Shown: piece after piece, positions 13,280 to 25,672 of the stretch | Layout: every line of letters starts with the position of its first letter | Numbering within the stretch: the first letter of the stretch is position 1 | Origin: Rhyacichthys aspro | Lineage: Eukaryota; Chordata; Actinopteri; Gobiiformes; Rhyacichthyidae | Direction of reading: 5' to 3' | DNA: 64,000 nt | Assembly: GCA_036850595.1 (NCBI GenBank) | Contig: CM072152.1 | Coordinates: forward strand, 4,173,640 to 4,237,639 | The notes under the pieces: generated by a model | Database searches by the model: none | Told to the model about the DNA's origin: nothing | The model's input: the letters and a program-made list of their open reading frames with translations, nothing else | Translations under genes and position numbers: made by a program

Positions 13280-13990
13280 GCTCGTTAATTAACTTACTTT
13301 TTGAAGTCGCTATGATTGATTTTAAATAGAATGCACCTTTGCCCCATTAAGACCGGTCCTACTCACAACGCTTAAAAAAAATTAGGCCGAAGAGAAGCCT
13401 CAAATATGTTAATAGCTTACATTGTGGTCAAAAATGAATATTTGATAAAGGCAATTTCAAATGTGCTGACACTGTGATAAAAGTCTGCCTTGTAGTCTTG
13501 TAATACACAAATAATTATTATGAGGTCTTGCCAATCGATAAAAAGGCTCCGAGAGGAAAATGAAGATAGAGAAGTGGTAGTGGCAGGGTTCAATACATCA
13601 CAACAGCTTCTACACCAGCACAACACCGGGAGATGAATGAGAGGCTGCGTATGGACGGCCTGTTTACAGCAGTAAATAATGGAGCGGACCGTAAGCACCG
13701 TGATAAAGGTCGAATGCTGTCACTGAGACGGCCTGTAATTTGTACGTGAACTTGATCTCTGCCTGTCACTTGGCTCGGCTCTAATGGGCTGGAGAGTCGA
13801 CCAGTGTGACTCCGCGGCAGACGCAGGCTCCACGGCTCATTTCGCCGCGCAACATTTTCACCGGAGTCAAATTAACCAGGTAACCCTCGGGACATCAGTC
13901 TCAGCGTGATTGACGTGGAGCAATGGGGAAAGCTGCGGCGTCAACGAGAAACAGCACGAGCAGAGGTATTGATGTATTATTACTGGGTTT
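13280..13990. promoter_or_regulatory. Candidate conserved non-coding block with CpG-rich core
   Basis: ctcgttaattaacttac at 13281 and a CpG-rich stretch at 13680-13960 (for example cgccgcgcaacattttcacc). It is the nearest such block upstream of mdfic2, about 2.8 kb from its first coding exon. It could be an upstream promoter or enhancer; no TATA box or start site could be assigned. Confidence 0.3.
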
Positions 13991-16785
13991 GTTCAAAGTG
14001 CGTCTGAATCCGCTGTGTCTGTTTAGAGGCGCGTCAGATCAAAACAGATTTCAAGAGATGTGTGAAGAAATGCAGAAAAACAAATGAGGGTTTAAATGAC
14101 AAATGTTACCAATGAATATCCCAGGACACTGTAACGTAACTTGTGAAATGTGGAAATTCAAAATGAAGTCGGCCTATTTTACACTTATTGTCATTTGACT
14201 CATTGTGTAACACTAGAAAAAACTGCAGGCAAAGTGCTATAGTGAAGTGCTATATAAGGAATATGCATAAACTTCTCTTCAGTTTTTTATTTTGTTCCTT
14301 TCTGTAAATGTTTTTGTGTGTGTGGAATCATTTCTATACCTTCTATACCTCTATAGACTACTCTTCTTCCTCTAACTAAACTAAAACTTCAATAATAGCT
14401 ATTTGCACAACTGTTTACCTCCATCTCCTCTCACTGCGGTGTTGGTGGTGTTTTATGATGGAGCTCCTGTACCACTCTGTCTTTAGTGTATGGTCCATAG
14501 ATGTCCAGTGTCCCCTCTGTGACAGCATGTAGGAGACGGTCCATGTGGTTTAATATAGCTTGCATCCTACAGCTTTAAGATATCACTGGGAAACAATATC
14601 ATAATTTTTTCATAATTTTTTCATGCCGAATAAAAATATTGCCTACCTTTTTCTGCTAACGTTATGGCAACAAATACACAATTTTATCCACAGGTATAAA
14701 ATCTGATCTGGATACGATAACGCCCCTCCCCCCTGCTGCTATGTCCACAAGTGGCCAATCGAGGTATTGCAGCAAAAAAAAAAAAAAATCCCATGTGGCC
14801 CAAAAAGTCCACAACTTAAGAACAAACATCAGGTGAATGGATGAAAGGCAACCTGTAACTTCCAAAAAGGTCAGATTTTGTTTGAGCTTGGTCTAGTATC
14901 ACATGCATGGTTTTAGCATTAGCTTGACAGTAGCATGCTGCTGTTAGATTAGATTTTAGCCAGCTATCAAACAACAAAGGCTATTTTCATTTTCTCTTTA
15001 TTGTCTCTGCTCCACTCACCGTTCTGAAGAATATGGATCTCAAATATCCACTGGTCAAGAATGTTGAAGAGGGTCCATGTTGTTTAGTATAGCATCCATC
15101 GTGCAGCTAATACCTTGCTCCACCAGCTCACCCATTGAAGAAAATGAATATTTATTAAGGTAATTCTACTTTCAGCAGTAACACCTTGTTATATTTTAAA
15201 AGTGTTGTGCTTTGTTGGTGATCTGCCCAGATTCATTTTATTGAAGCAGTCTATTTTAAGAATTACATTGCTACACCAGTATTATTATATTATTGTATAA
15301 AAAAAAGTAAGGCACAGCCCTGGAGTACAGTGAAGCTCTCAGTGGAAGTTCTCCTCAGGAGTTCTATTTACACTCAGCGCAGCATAGTGGGAGCTCAGTA
15401 GGCAAATACTCTCACATCTTAATTTTTCAATTAGCATGGCTCTTGTTCTCTAAACATATGCAAACACAGCGGGGCAGCTATTAAAATGCAACTCTAGTGT
15501 TGAGCCTAATTAGAGTAAATTGGTTGGCTTGTGTTGGGAGAAATTTGAATGCAGCTCACTGTGTTTCACGGCATGTTTCACCCCAACAAACAAACTGGCA
15601 CTCAGCTTCTCGTGCATATGTTCAACACAATTGCAGCCGTAAAGTTCTGGAGATTGCAAGCATCTGCTGAGTTGGGCCTATACACTAGAATTGATTTGTA
15701 ACAATTATTTAAATAAAATCTAGAAAGTAGAGTTAAATCACACTATCACATGAAAGAAACATTATATGTCAAATCAATGACAGCAGAGACATTGTCAGGT
15801 GGATACTGACATTAAAATGTTGTGATCTGTGGTGAACCATGGTGAACTGTTACAAAAATGTCATTTAAGTTCTGAGAATCTATATGGAAACAAGGGGCTT
15901 AGAGGGATTTTTTCTATTGATGTTAATAGCTCTCACTGTGACCTACTCCAAAATTTAAGGAGTAATTCTTATAAAATTCACAATGAGTTACGTTTTTTTT
16001 GTGTGTGTGTTTTTTTTGTATGGGCCCATTGATCCTAAATATTCTATTTTTAATCCAAACTTTATGAATGTCTCTTTAACCGCACAGTTATTATAAAACA
16101 AAGAACAAGTTCCATTAAAAGATAATTGCTTGTCACTTCCTCCACCATGTGCATAAGTTAATGTTAGTAGTAGTTGTTAGTCATCTTACAATCTCCTCCA
16201 CCACCTTAGCTCCCAGGGAATGCAAGTTAAATTGCAGATTGCAGGCATTATGTCTTTAAAAAAACACAAATCAACAACAGCACAAAAATGATCATAAAAC
16301 ATGCAACAAACAGGCACCATAGTAACAACACATATTAATGCACTAACTGACATGTTCTCTTAGTGTGTCACGCCCCAATTCATTTCCATTTACTTCATTT
16401 TCACTCCAGCTGATTACATTTTGCTGACTGGAGGTGTCCTCATAAAAGTGGACCTCTGTTGGTTTTAGCAGCGTCACTGGAACATTGGAAAGGCTCGCAG
16501 CTCAGCCGGCACAAGGCCAAATGGACATTATAATGTAAAGTGTAATTTATCTCGGCTGCTCTGCCTCTTTTACCGAAGTAAACAAGTTGCATCCTGACAT
16601 TCCCACTGACGGAACAAGAAGACAGAGATGTCCCAGCCTGAACTGACGAACGTATGAAGACCTCGAGCTGCGGTAACGCTGTGTTCAACCTCAACTCCCG
16701 CCGGCCTCACTTGTGCACAGTCTCATGTTTTTGGCTTGAGGTAATCAGGTTTGTCATACTAAGTGCATTTTTTATTTGTGATGCA
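13991..16785. other. Non-coding interval upstream of mdfic2
   Basis: AT-rich with two pieces of the ggtccatgttgttt repeat (14539, 15075). The last 350 bases (16440-16785) are less AT-rich and may include mdfic2 5' UTR. Confidence 0.5.
14520..15110 (+). repeat. Two pieces of a low-copy repeat
   Basis: ggtccatgtggtttaatata (14539) and ggtccatgttgtttagtata (15075) are near-identical to ggtccatgttgtttggtata at about 2014. The surrounding sequence holds no gene. Confidence 0.5.
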
Positions 16786-16882
16786 ATGGAGCAGATGGCA
16801 GATGAAATGACTACCAGAGCCGACTCGGAAGACAAAGAAAGAGGAAGCCCCGCCGAGGAGAGCTCGAAGTGGCAAACAAGAG
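16786..16882 (+). CDS. mdfic2: mdfic2 coding exon 1
   Basis: 97 bp, ending at donor gtgaga in phase 1. Starts MEQMADEM; two further in-frame ATGs follow within 21 bases. It encodes an acidic, unstructured N-terminus ending EESSKWQTR. The open frame continues upstream to an ATG at 16654, so an N-terminally longer form cannot be excluded. Confidence 0.65.
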
Positions 16883-19568
16883 GTGAGATTTCAATAAGAT
16901 GTGTGGAAAAAATTCAAGCTTTAAGTACTGAGTCATTATGCTTCTTGTAATCCTTAGTGTTGATGCAGACAGGCTGACTCCGATTTGATAAAATGTAGAA
17001 TGGCTTCTCTACTCTAACAACATTCCCTTTAAAGATGATTTAGCTGAGGGTCTATTGATGATTTAAATTAAAGACAAAAATTATTTATTTTTCTTTCGCT
17101 TAATAAATCTAGCATCTAAATAAATTTAGTCTATAGCTTTTACCTGCAGGGCTACTTATTTTAACATTTCTACTCTTCTGGATTAAAGTTTAGACACTTT
17201 GCTAACTTTTAACCACATTTTCAAAGGTCTCATTGTCTCTATTCTAATTTCCTTTTCACCTATATCACGTGACTCTTCTAAGACTGCAGACTTAAAGTTA
17301 GCAGTCAAAACATGCCAAGGCAGGATGCTCAGAAGCACTGGTTTGTTTATACAAAACTTGAAGGAGTCATTTACAAGGTTAGTTTTTGTCTGTGACAAAA
17401 CAGTTTGTTTCACACAGTGCTGTGCATTGAGAAATGTAAATGGGAGAGAAGTTAAATCAGAGTGGATGTGCAGAATGCATCAAGTTGACGTTGTGTATGT
17501 CGAGCGGCTGGCACTGTAAGCAGAGTGCACGGAGAGTGGAAGCCTCGTATTCTCTGCAGCTTGTTTGTATTTCATTGTTTGCTTTTGTTGCTTATCTACA
17601 TGTTCACATACATGTAGCATCGATATAAGCACATTAACCACCGTCAATGCAATGCACCTGACTCCTTTGCCCACCAGCTTTGTGTTGTAAATGAATCCGC
17701 TAATTAACCATCATCCCCTGCTGCTGGACAGTCTCCTAGCTTGTATGACCGCAAGTCCTATAGACCTTCAGGCCTCTTGTGCGTGTGTGAAGAAGGGCTA
17801 ATGAATGTTCCTTGTTGGTGCAAACTCCTTGTAAGTTTTTTGGCTTCAGGGTTTTTTCTGTGTCATGTGGCCCATAGAACAGCAACCTACAAGCTTCATG
17901 CTTATGGTCTTATGTGTAGTGATAGTTCTGACCAATAGGCTCAAAGGGACAATATACTATACAATATAAGTGGTGACTTCATAAAATTAAATGCAATTTT
18001 TTTTGCTGTTGTTGAAGGCATCCTCTTAGCCGTTGGAGTCCAAGAATAATTAGGTTGTATCTGGTTTTGATAGTCATGCGAAACTAAAAACACTTTTGAC
18101 AAATGTTCTTAAAATCATACATGTTTTTTGTATGACCGGCTGTGCTGTGCTACATATTTCTGATTTAAAACACAAAGTGGAATTAGCTTCAGATCTTTGA
18201 GTGGCTTTGGTCTCTAATGAGTGGGTACGGCTCGGCAAAACACGGCAACCGAACCTGAAAAATGCATGGCATGCCTGGAGGCCTTATTTCTCCATCAGCT
18301 AATGGTCATGGGCACTGAGCATCTGCACTTGTTACTTAATTCATTAGATAACCCTGAGCATCACAACACTTCTCTCAAATACAGACAGATGCCACTGATC
18401 GTCAGGGTCTGTTTCACTTGTTGTTCCCCAAACTCTAATCACAGCCTTGTTCGGCTCTCGTCCAATCACGGATGATGACACATAACGCTGGGTCCCAGAA
18501 GGTGAAGACACAGGAGACTGTTCTGAACTCCTGCAAACAACAGCTAATAAAATCTTTAAAATGGCCAACACAGCCCTGAGCAATGTCCATTTGTATGTCG
18601 CTTGCAAACAGCAAATGAAAGACAAAGAGTTTATTTAGCTTCGAAAAAAGTGTAAATAAATAATTAGGCATTAATTGTTAAATAAAGGAGAGAATGAAAT
18701 GGTGAATAATTCATTGTAAATAGAGGTAAAATAGTAAACAGTGAGCGGGAAGCGCAATGATTCATTAATATCTATTTAAATCAGATGTTAACAAACATGT
18801 TTTCTGCTCGAGTACAGCCTAAATCCTCGTTGTGCTTGTTGTGAACATGCTGTACCACATGTGCCTAATTGGATTGCTGTCTGTGCTCATAGGCCTTTTA
18901 CTTATTTAGTTGCATGCTGATTTGGATTAAAATAGTCTGCATAATACAAATTCTAGTGTCATTGTTTATGATTATACTTTTCCAGATTCTTGTTTATGAC
19001 CATTCTGATTGTGACACAATGAAGACTCAAGAAATAACCAATTAAATAAAAGTACTATTATATGTATCCAATAAGAGGTAAATGACTCTAACTTGACAAT
19101 CAACCATAGCACTACTGTAGAGACAAATACAGCTCTGCGGCAAGTTTTTACCTGGTCTCCCATTATTTGAACACTGTAAACACCCAGAAGACCTTTTGAA
19201 TAAGTTCTGAATTCTGATTGGATGAAAGGGCAATGGAAGGACAGCCATGTCACGGACCACCTACTCTAAAAGTCACTGCTGTATATATTTAGGGCCATTT
19301 AACACTTCAAATCCTAAAATACAAAATCCATCTAAACAAGTATTTGATTAATTCTAAAGTACTACAACATTGTCAAACTCATCTGGAACATTTTCACTAG
19401 AGCGGTACAGTACAGTTCGTGTTTGTATGACACTTTTTAAGGTGTTGCCATTGTCAATTGAGCATTCCAAATAAGTCACCTCTCAACTGTGATTCCAAAA
19501 GTGAGGTACAGTTGCAGGTAGAACTTGCTGTGAAACTATGTCTGTGTTGTTTCTTGTCATAACCAGTT

Positions 19569-19627
<59 letters not shown>

Positions 19628-22600
19628 GCATCTGCCTTTTCCAGTTTTAAATAGTGCTGGTGTCTTTGGCTCTTACTTTGTGATTTACAAATACTGTATT
19701 TGTTGCATTAAACACAAGACGAAGTTTCTAAAATGTATAAAGCCTCTGCAGCTGCTGCTGAATTGAGAGTGTAGAAAGCTGAGAATAAACTACAAACTTC
19801 ACTGTTTGTTACCACAGTTTTATGGCTACACATATACCTCTCAAACCGCTACAAATAAGGACTTTTTTTTTCAATTCTAAATGATACAACTACATTTTTC
19901 GATTTTGTTGTACACTTGATATCACATAGAAACGCATGAAACATGGCACCTTTTACAGAGCAGACCTTTCCCCCAGCACAAAGACCAATGGAAATACAAC
20001 CCTTTTCAGGGGTCACTGAACCAAACAATGCTGTACTGATCCAACCTGTACTACACCTCTTAGTGATATCGTAGGTATGAGCGGTATGATGTGTTGTGTC
20101 TTAAACAGAAAAGACCCAGGGTGAGTCTGAAGAAGGTGAATGGAGAACTGGAGCCGACTCGGAGCCTGTTGACTCCAGCAGAGACAGAGACAGGGACGAA
20201 CAGCAGCCCAAAAAATGTGACGCGTCCAACTCTCCCCTGTTCTCTCTGAAAATGTACCTGAGAAGACCGTCCTCTGCAGACTCCAGCTCCATGGACTCTC
20301 TGTCGTCTCAGCCGAGCAGCACAGGCAGTGAGTGACAACAGTTCTACATTTCCTCTTCAGTCTGCAAAAACTGCTCTAGAAGTTGTATAAGTCTAGAAAG
20401 ATAACAGTCTTCTATGAAATTAACATTTTTATCTAACACAGCATTTATATTAATGCTATAAACTATGAATAATATGCAGAATATTCATCACACAGAGCAC
20501 AGACAGAATAGAAAATTTGACAAATTGCAAGCTTTATGCCTCATCATGCTGTGAGAATGCCTAAATGCAGTCCATATAATCAATTATGAAAATGGCTGAA
20601 TAATTCATATACAGATACACAGCTAAAAAGGCACAAAAAGTGGCCACCAAAGTACATACATTAGCTGCTTTGGTAATTACACCCCACTGTCGAGGCTCTC
20701 TTCTATTATTAAATAACGTCTTCATTTAATAATGCTAAATGCTTATGAGCTGAAATGGGGAAAAAAAAATGTATATTGAGTTGTCTTTCGGATGTGAGTT
20801 TGTAGAGGCAGAGATGAGGGTAGCATTAAAATAAAAATGGAAGAAGACAACTTGTGTCTCTTCAAGGGGATAATTGTCATTTTGATTAATACCAATCGTC
20901 ACCAGCAGGGGGAGTAGACAGTGGCATGAACAGAATGTGCCAAAAAGTCATCAGTAGAAGTAACACCCCAAACATGTGAACCAAATGATCCTTTAAAAAG
21001 CTGAGCGTGAAGGAATAAAACAGACAGCAACACCCTTTTAAACTGTTAAACTGTCAAAAGAAACCAGAACACAGTTGATGAACCAAGTCACTGTTTTGTT
21101 TTTGTTTTTTTTCATGTTAGTGAACAGGTAAGCCTCTGTTTTTCATTGCTTGCCTTAGGGGAATAAAACAGACAGCAAGGTTGGCAAAGTGTCATTGCTT
21201 TGGGGACTAAAACAGTACAGTTGATGAATTGTCATTGCCCGGTTTTGTCATAGTTTAGGGGAATAAAACAGACAGCAGTCTTGATGGATAGACAGGGACA
21301 GGCAGGGAAGTTGGTGAACTCAATCTAAAAGAGAGCAACCTTACAAAAGTGTGTCACTCTGGGTTTGTTTGTTTTTTGTTTGTTTTTCTAGCAGACATCT
21401 CAGTTGCCCCAGACATCACATTGCTCTGTCTTTTTCACTGTTTGTAATAATAAAACAGATGTTAGTGAATGGTCGGCACTCTGATTTTACATTAGAGGTA
21501 CATAAACAAATAGCATGGTTATTGTTTTGTTTTTAGTGTATAGCAAAACAAAACGGAAAGCATAGTTGGTGTATCGTCATTGCTCTGTTTTTCTTCTTCA
21601 CAGTTTAGGTGAGTAATACAGACTGGCATTGGTGAACCACTGACTCTGTTATTTTCATGTTACTGGGGAATAACAGACAGCAGTTGGAGAACAGTCAACA
21701 ATCTGTTTTTCCACTGTTTAGGGGACTAATACAGACAACAAAGTTGGTGAATCATTGTTGCTCTGTTTTTTTCTCTGTTAAAGGGAATAAAACAGACAGC
21801 AAAGATAGTGAACAGTCATTGCTTTGTTTTTTCACTACCTTGGGGAATACAAACACACAACAGACACGTAAAGCCTATAACAAGACAAGACAATACAGGT
21901 GGTTGTTGCTCTGTTTTTACACTATAGGGAAACAAGAGAAATTAGAGATGGAATAGACTCATTGATCTGTTATTCACTGTTTAGGGTAATAAAACAGTTT
22001 AGGGAGTGAATGGTCATCATTCTGTTTTTCCCCCCACAATTTTTATGAGAATAACAGCCATCACTCTAGTTTTTCACAGTACTTTATAGGGGAATAAAAA
22101 TGACAGCAGTTCGTGAACAGTCATCACTCAGTTTTTTTCTTAGAGGAATAAAACAGACGGCAAATGTTGTTAATAAGCTGCAGCTCCCTTTTTAATGTGT
22201 CAGAAAACAAAACACATCACCACAGTTGAACTGTTCTCACTTTTTTCCACTGTGTAGAGGAATAAAACAGACAAGAAAGTTGGTAGATCACTGTCGCCAA
22301 CTTCTTCCCCTTAGAAGAAATAAAAAGACTCTTTCTCTCTGTGTGTTTTTTTTTTTTTTTTTTTACTGTACAGGAGAATAAATGATAATGTCAGTTTATC
22401 ATAGTTGGTGAATTGTCATCACACCATTTTTGATTTATTTATTTTTCCCCAATGTTTAGAGGAATAAAACAGTCAAAAAGTTGGTAAACCGAGTTTTCAT
22501 CAACTGATCAGTGATCAAGAACATATTGAAATTTACATGGATTTTTTTTAGAAAACTTCACAAAGTGATATTGTGTCTGTTAAAAAGTTGCCCTAGTTCT

Positions 22601-23353
22601 AGGGCTAAGATTGCAGTTTTAAATCAACAAATATATGTGTTTGTCTTGTGCATTACCTCCATGTCTACAACACATTAAAACAAGGCATTAATGTTTTTCT
22701 CTGACATGTCTGAGTAAGTGTCAATCAGTGTTGATGATCTCATGCTTCATAGCACCCATGGGGACCCATTGTTTTAGTACAACCGCAACAAAAGTTAGAA
22801 AGGCTCTCGCCAAAGAATCAAGGAGAGGCATCTTCTAATTGAGTATGTCTCCAAAGCTTTTCCTGCTCACGTCTCTGTGAGGGCACCAGGCATCGTCTAA
22901 ATTATGCATGTGTAAAGGAAGAAAGGATGCTTTTAAATGCTCTCATCTATAATGTGAAGACTAGCACCTACTATACTTACAATCGGAAGATTAATGCCTG
23001 AAGATATGGACTATTATTCACTTCAAGCCATTTAAGAAGCTTATTTCAAAAGTGCAAAAGGGTCACGTTTTTTAGTTCATAACAGTATTTCTCCCTCAGT
23101 CGATTTTGCAGGCATCGTCCTCAAGTGCCTCTTCTGCCAGTTCTACGACATGATCCTGTTGCTGCCTGCGCCGTGTGAGAAAGCTGTGAATCACTGCTGT
23201 CCCAGCTACCAACAGGTGGTGAGCACACCGGCGTCGGCCGGCAGCGACGAGGACTCCTACATCGACTGGGACTGTGGTCTGTTCGCTTCCTGTAAGGACG
23301 CGAGTGACTGCCTGGAGCTGGCCATGGAGGTGTCGGAACTATGTTATCACTAA
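16786..23353 (+). CDS. mdfic2: MyoD family inhibitor domain-containing protein 2, three coding exons
   Basis: Seen: exons 16786-16882, 20109-20327 and 23100-23353 join in phase (1, then 1) into 189 codons plus stop. Residues 1-105 are polar, Ser/Asp/Glu-rich and low-complexity. Residues 106-189 form the conserved C-terminal I-mfa-type domain, with nine cysteines (C115, C118, C131, C138, C139, C164, C170, C176, C187), a hydrophobic CLFCQFYDMILLLP stretch, and the signature end CLELAMEVSELCYH. Known: the related MDFI and MDFIC bind transcription factors through this domain and, through a Cys-rich C-terminal helix, act as auxiliary subunits of PIEZO channels. Whether MDFIC2 does either is inference; its last helix has fewer cysteines. 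An in-frame ATG at 16654 would add 44 residues, but that stretch looks like 5' UTR. No promoter could be assigned. Confidence 0.88.
19571..19627. repeat. (ATT)19 microsatellite
   Basis: 57 bases of uninterrupted ATT in mdfic2 intron 1; no interruption suggests a polymorphic locus. Confidence 0.97.
20109..20327 (+). CDS. mdfic2: mdfic2 coding exon 2
   Basis: 219 bp, acceptor ttaaacag, donor gtgagt, phase 1 on both sides. Encodes a Ser/Glu/Arg-rich linker including SPLFSLKMYLRRPSSADSSS and SMDSLSSQPSS. The G+C and codon content is clearly coding compared with the surrounding intron. Confidence 0.82.
20985..22480. repeat. mdfic2: Long degenerate tandem array in mdfic2 intron 2
   Basis: About 1.5 kb made of diverged units of roughly 60-100 bases. 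Each has ggggaataaaacagacagca, then gttggtgaa, then tcattgctctg, a T-run and cactgtttag. The motif aataaaacagac recurs at about 21014, 21162, 21260, 21785, 22150 and 22263, with weaker copies between. No coding content. Many AATAAA motifs are thus placed inside the intron on the sense strand. Confidence 0.8.
23100..23353 (+). CDS. mdfic2: mdfic2 terminal coding exon (Cys-rich domain)
   Basis: 254 bp, with a ctccctcag acceptor, ending TAA at 23351-23353. It holds the whole Cys-rich domain. A second AG 12 bases inside (exon from 23112) is also in frame and would remove four residues. Confidence 0.93.
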
Positions 23354-23413
23354 AACTCATTAAGATGGGATGAACTGTAACTGTTTAACTTGAAGTAAGT
23401 AAGAATTTGTAAG

Positions 23414-23419
23414 AATAAA
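23414..23419 (+). terminator. mdfic2: Polyadenylation signal of mdfic2
   Basis: AATAAA lies 61 bases after the mdfic2 stop codon, so the 3' UTR would be very short (about 80 bases). Confidence 0.6.
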
Positions 23420-23619
23420 GCTTCAATGCAGCAAGTCTAGTGCAGCATTATTTCCCATTTATTCATAAGTGCTTACAGGTTACAGACACTAGATTTTTAG
23501 AGCCGACCAAAAATTGTCATCCATTTTCTACTAGTGAACTTTAGTTCTCCTTAGTATGGGGGCTGCTGTGTTGTTTATCATTAGTAGATGGAGCAAGAAT
23601 GTTTTTAAGTTTTTGTGCT

Positions 23620-23830
23620 TGATATGTTAATCTTGTAAGTCTCACTTTATCAATCTTTGATGAAGAGGCACAGGTCCTAAAATTATCCCTGTTATAACTG
23701 TTTTTTTTCCAAAATAACTGTCTTAAGCATCCACTGACTTTCAGCTTGTAACCTTTAGCTGCTGTAGCCTGAATGCTAAAATACAGCCGCTGAATATTGC
23801 GTCACTGGATAATGTTCTGATAGGACACAA
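23620..23830 (-). repeat. Repeat family A copy downstream of mdfic2
   Basis: atgttaatctt, tgatgaagaggcacaggtcc, cttaagcatccactgac and cttgtaacctttagctgctg align with the copy at 2255-2580. Confidence 0.65.
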
Positions 23831-24874
23831 GTAGTCTGTTGTTACCATTTGCAAAAAATCATCCTCATCAAAGTCACAGTAGGGCATTTACCATTTTTGG
23901 TGGATAATGCCCATTGTCAGAGGACCAATCTTAAATTGCCATTACCCATTTTATCCTTTCTTTCAGAGTCTCAATCCTACTACTCAGTCCTAACAGCAGC
24001 CAAGGGACCTTTCCTGCTTTTCCTTCATTAAAAAAGGTAAAACCAGGGGGGCACCCCTGACCCAGGCTCAAGCCCCAGCCAGGTCATCTATTTAATGCCA
24101 CCCACCTCCACCACCCACACGCCACACAAAATACTTATACATTAGATATGTAGCCCTGGAACAGCACTGGAATAACCACGTTCTATGTTTTATTAGTAGC
24201 AGTTACTTACTTGTCGTGTAGATCAATGCCAATGATCCTTATTTTGGAGCAACCACGTGTGTCCTTAATCCCTGATAATAAAGCCTAGACAGTGTCTTGT
24301 CTTGTGTCATGATGCCATTAAGTGATGGAACAGTTTTTCTCACATGCCAGAAAAAAACGCAAACTCTCTGTTTAATAGAGCAATAAATATATAAATATTT
24401 TTTTTATTAATTATATTAATTATATTATATTATTAATTATAAATAAATAAATACATTAATTAATTAATTAATAAAAACAATGTAATAAAATACAATAAAA
24501 TAAAAATGCTTAGAAATATAATATTCACTTCTATTTCGTATTGTGTCAACACTGTGTCATACAAGTGAAATATCTTAGCTGTAAAAGGTTAAGCAAATAT
24601 CAAATATAGTTTGTCAAGTAGTGTAAGACACCTATATTCTCATCATCATCGTGTGTAGAGGACGCTGATCCCTCTACAGACTCTATGTTGTTACGTCAGC
24701 GGCACCGTATTTATGAACATCAGTTATTTAGTAGACACTATCAAAGCGGCAAGTTTGATCAAGCTTCTGACACATAAGGAACATTTTAGTGTATTTTTTT
24801 CTGCTCCCTCTATCTGAGCTGTAAATAGTGTCCCTCATGCAGCGCCTCGGCACAGTGACAGGAAAGTTTCATTG

Positions 24875-24985
24875 GAGTTTTCTGACCAGCTGAGGGTTCT
24901 GTGTCAGTGAGATAGACATGATTCTACTGATCTCATGTCTAAGAACCATCAAAATGATTTAGAGAATATATATTTTGTGGGTAAA
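24875..24985 (+). repeat. Repeat family B, copy 1
   Basis: ccagctgagggttctgtgtc, agtgagatagacatgattct and ctcatgtctaagaaccat match the copies at 46765 (+) and 10530 (-). Confidence 0.75.
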
Positions 24986-25317
24986 GGTTGCATGCCCTTT
25001 AAGAACATTTTAAAGGGGAGTTATTATGCTTGTTAGGAAATGTAATGCATTTTTGTACATTTTATTCAGATTACTATGGTGCTTGTTTTAACAAAATGCA
25101 TCTATGATCTTATGTTAGCACTGTCTCGCAGGCCTTTTGCTTATTAGATCTTTAATCATATTATCGAATGGGTTAAAGTGCATTCAAGTAGTGTCAAAAG
25201 TTAAAATAATCAATACATTCATAAAAAGTCATTAAATTATAATTATTAGGGGACATTATACAGTCATCTGACAAGTTATGTCTGCAATTATTATTCATAT
25301 TTTTTTATATCTAGCCC

Positions 25318-25672
25318 ACCTGTATTGGGAAATGTTCAGTACAGTGCACATGAGCTATACAGATCCCATCAAGGGAGCAGTGTCACAAACAGTGTAGTGT
25401 CCCTGAAGCCTTCTGTTGATTCACACCAGCTACTCCAGCTCCAACATGAGAGCCTCTGTGAAGTATGGGAAAAAAGTCTTGAAGCCTGTTCCCTGTTGAG
25501 CGTGCCTATTTCAGTTCAAGTGCCACTGGAAGCACAGGAGCCTGTTGGATGGAGCGTTTGTAGGACACTCGTCCTTGTCGCTCCCCTCGACCTCTCTTCT
25601 CAAAGACAGTTCTCTCAAGTGCTCGATGACTGTTTGGATCACTTGAGTCTGAAACATGTCCTTGTCACATAA
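25318..25672 (+). other. Unrecognised 115-codon open segment
   Basis: A T-rich tract ending tatctag precedes an open frame (NVQYSAHELYRSHQGSSV...) that runs to TAA, with no ATG at its start. It is the second longest open frame between the two genes. The product resembles nothing I know; it could be a decayed exon or chance. Confidence 0.22.

Larger units (their letters stand above)
7570..13280. other. Non-coding interval
   Basis: Holds a low-copy repeat at 8590-8775, a SINE relic at 10110-10315, family B at 10530-10830 and family A at 11935-12200. The rest is unique AT-rich DNA. The stretches 8100-8350 and 9050-9760 look repeat-free. Open frames here show no family resemblance. Confidence 0.5.

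Noticed and set aside
16654..16785. N-terminal extension of mdfic2 from the ATG at 16654
   Set aside because: In frame, but it encodes a hydrophobic, Cys/Phe-rich stretch unlike the rest of the polar N-terminus; kept as an alternative only.
20060..20338. Minus-strand frames over mdfic2 exon 2
   Set aside because: Shadows of the plus-strand exon, whose phase and splice sites fit.
23121..23360. Minus-strand frame over the last mdfic2 exon
   Set aside because: Shadow of the true plus-strand coding exon.
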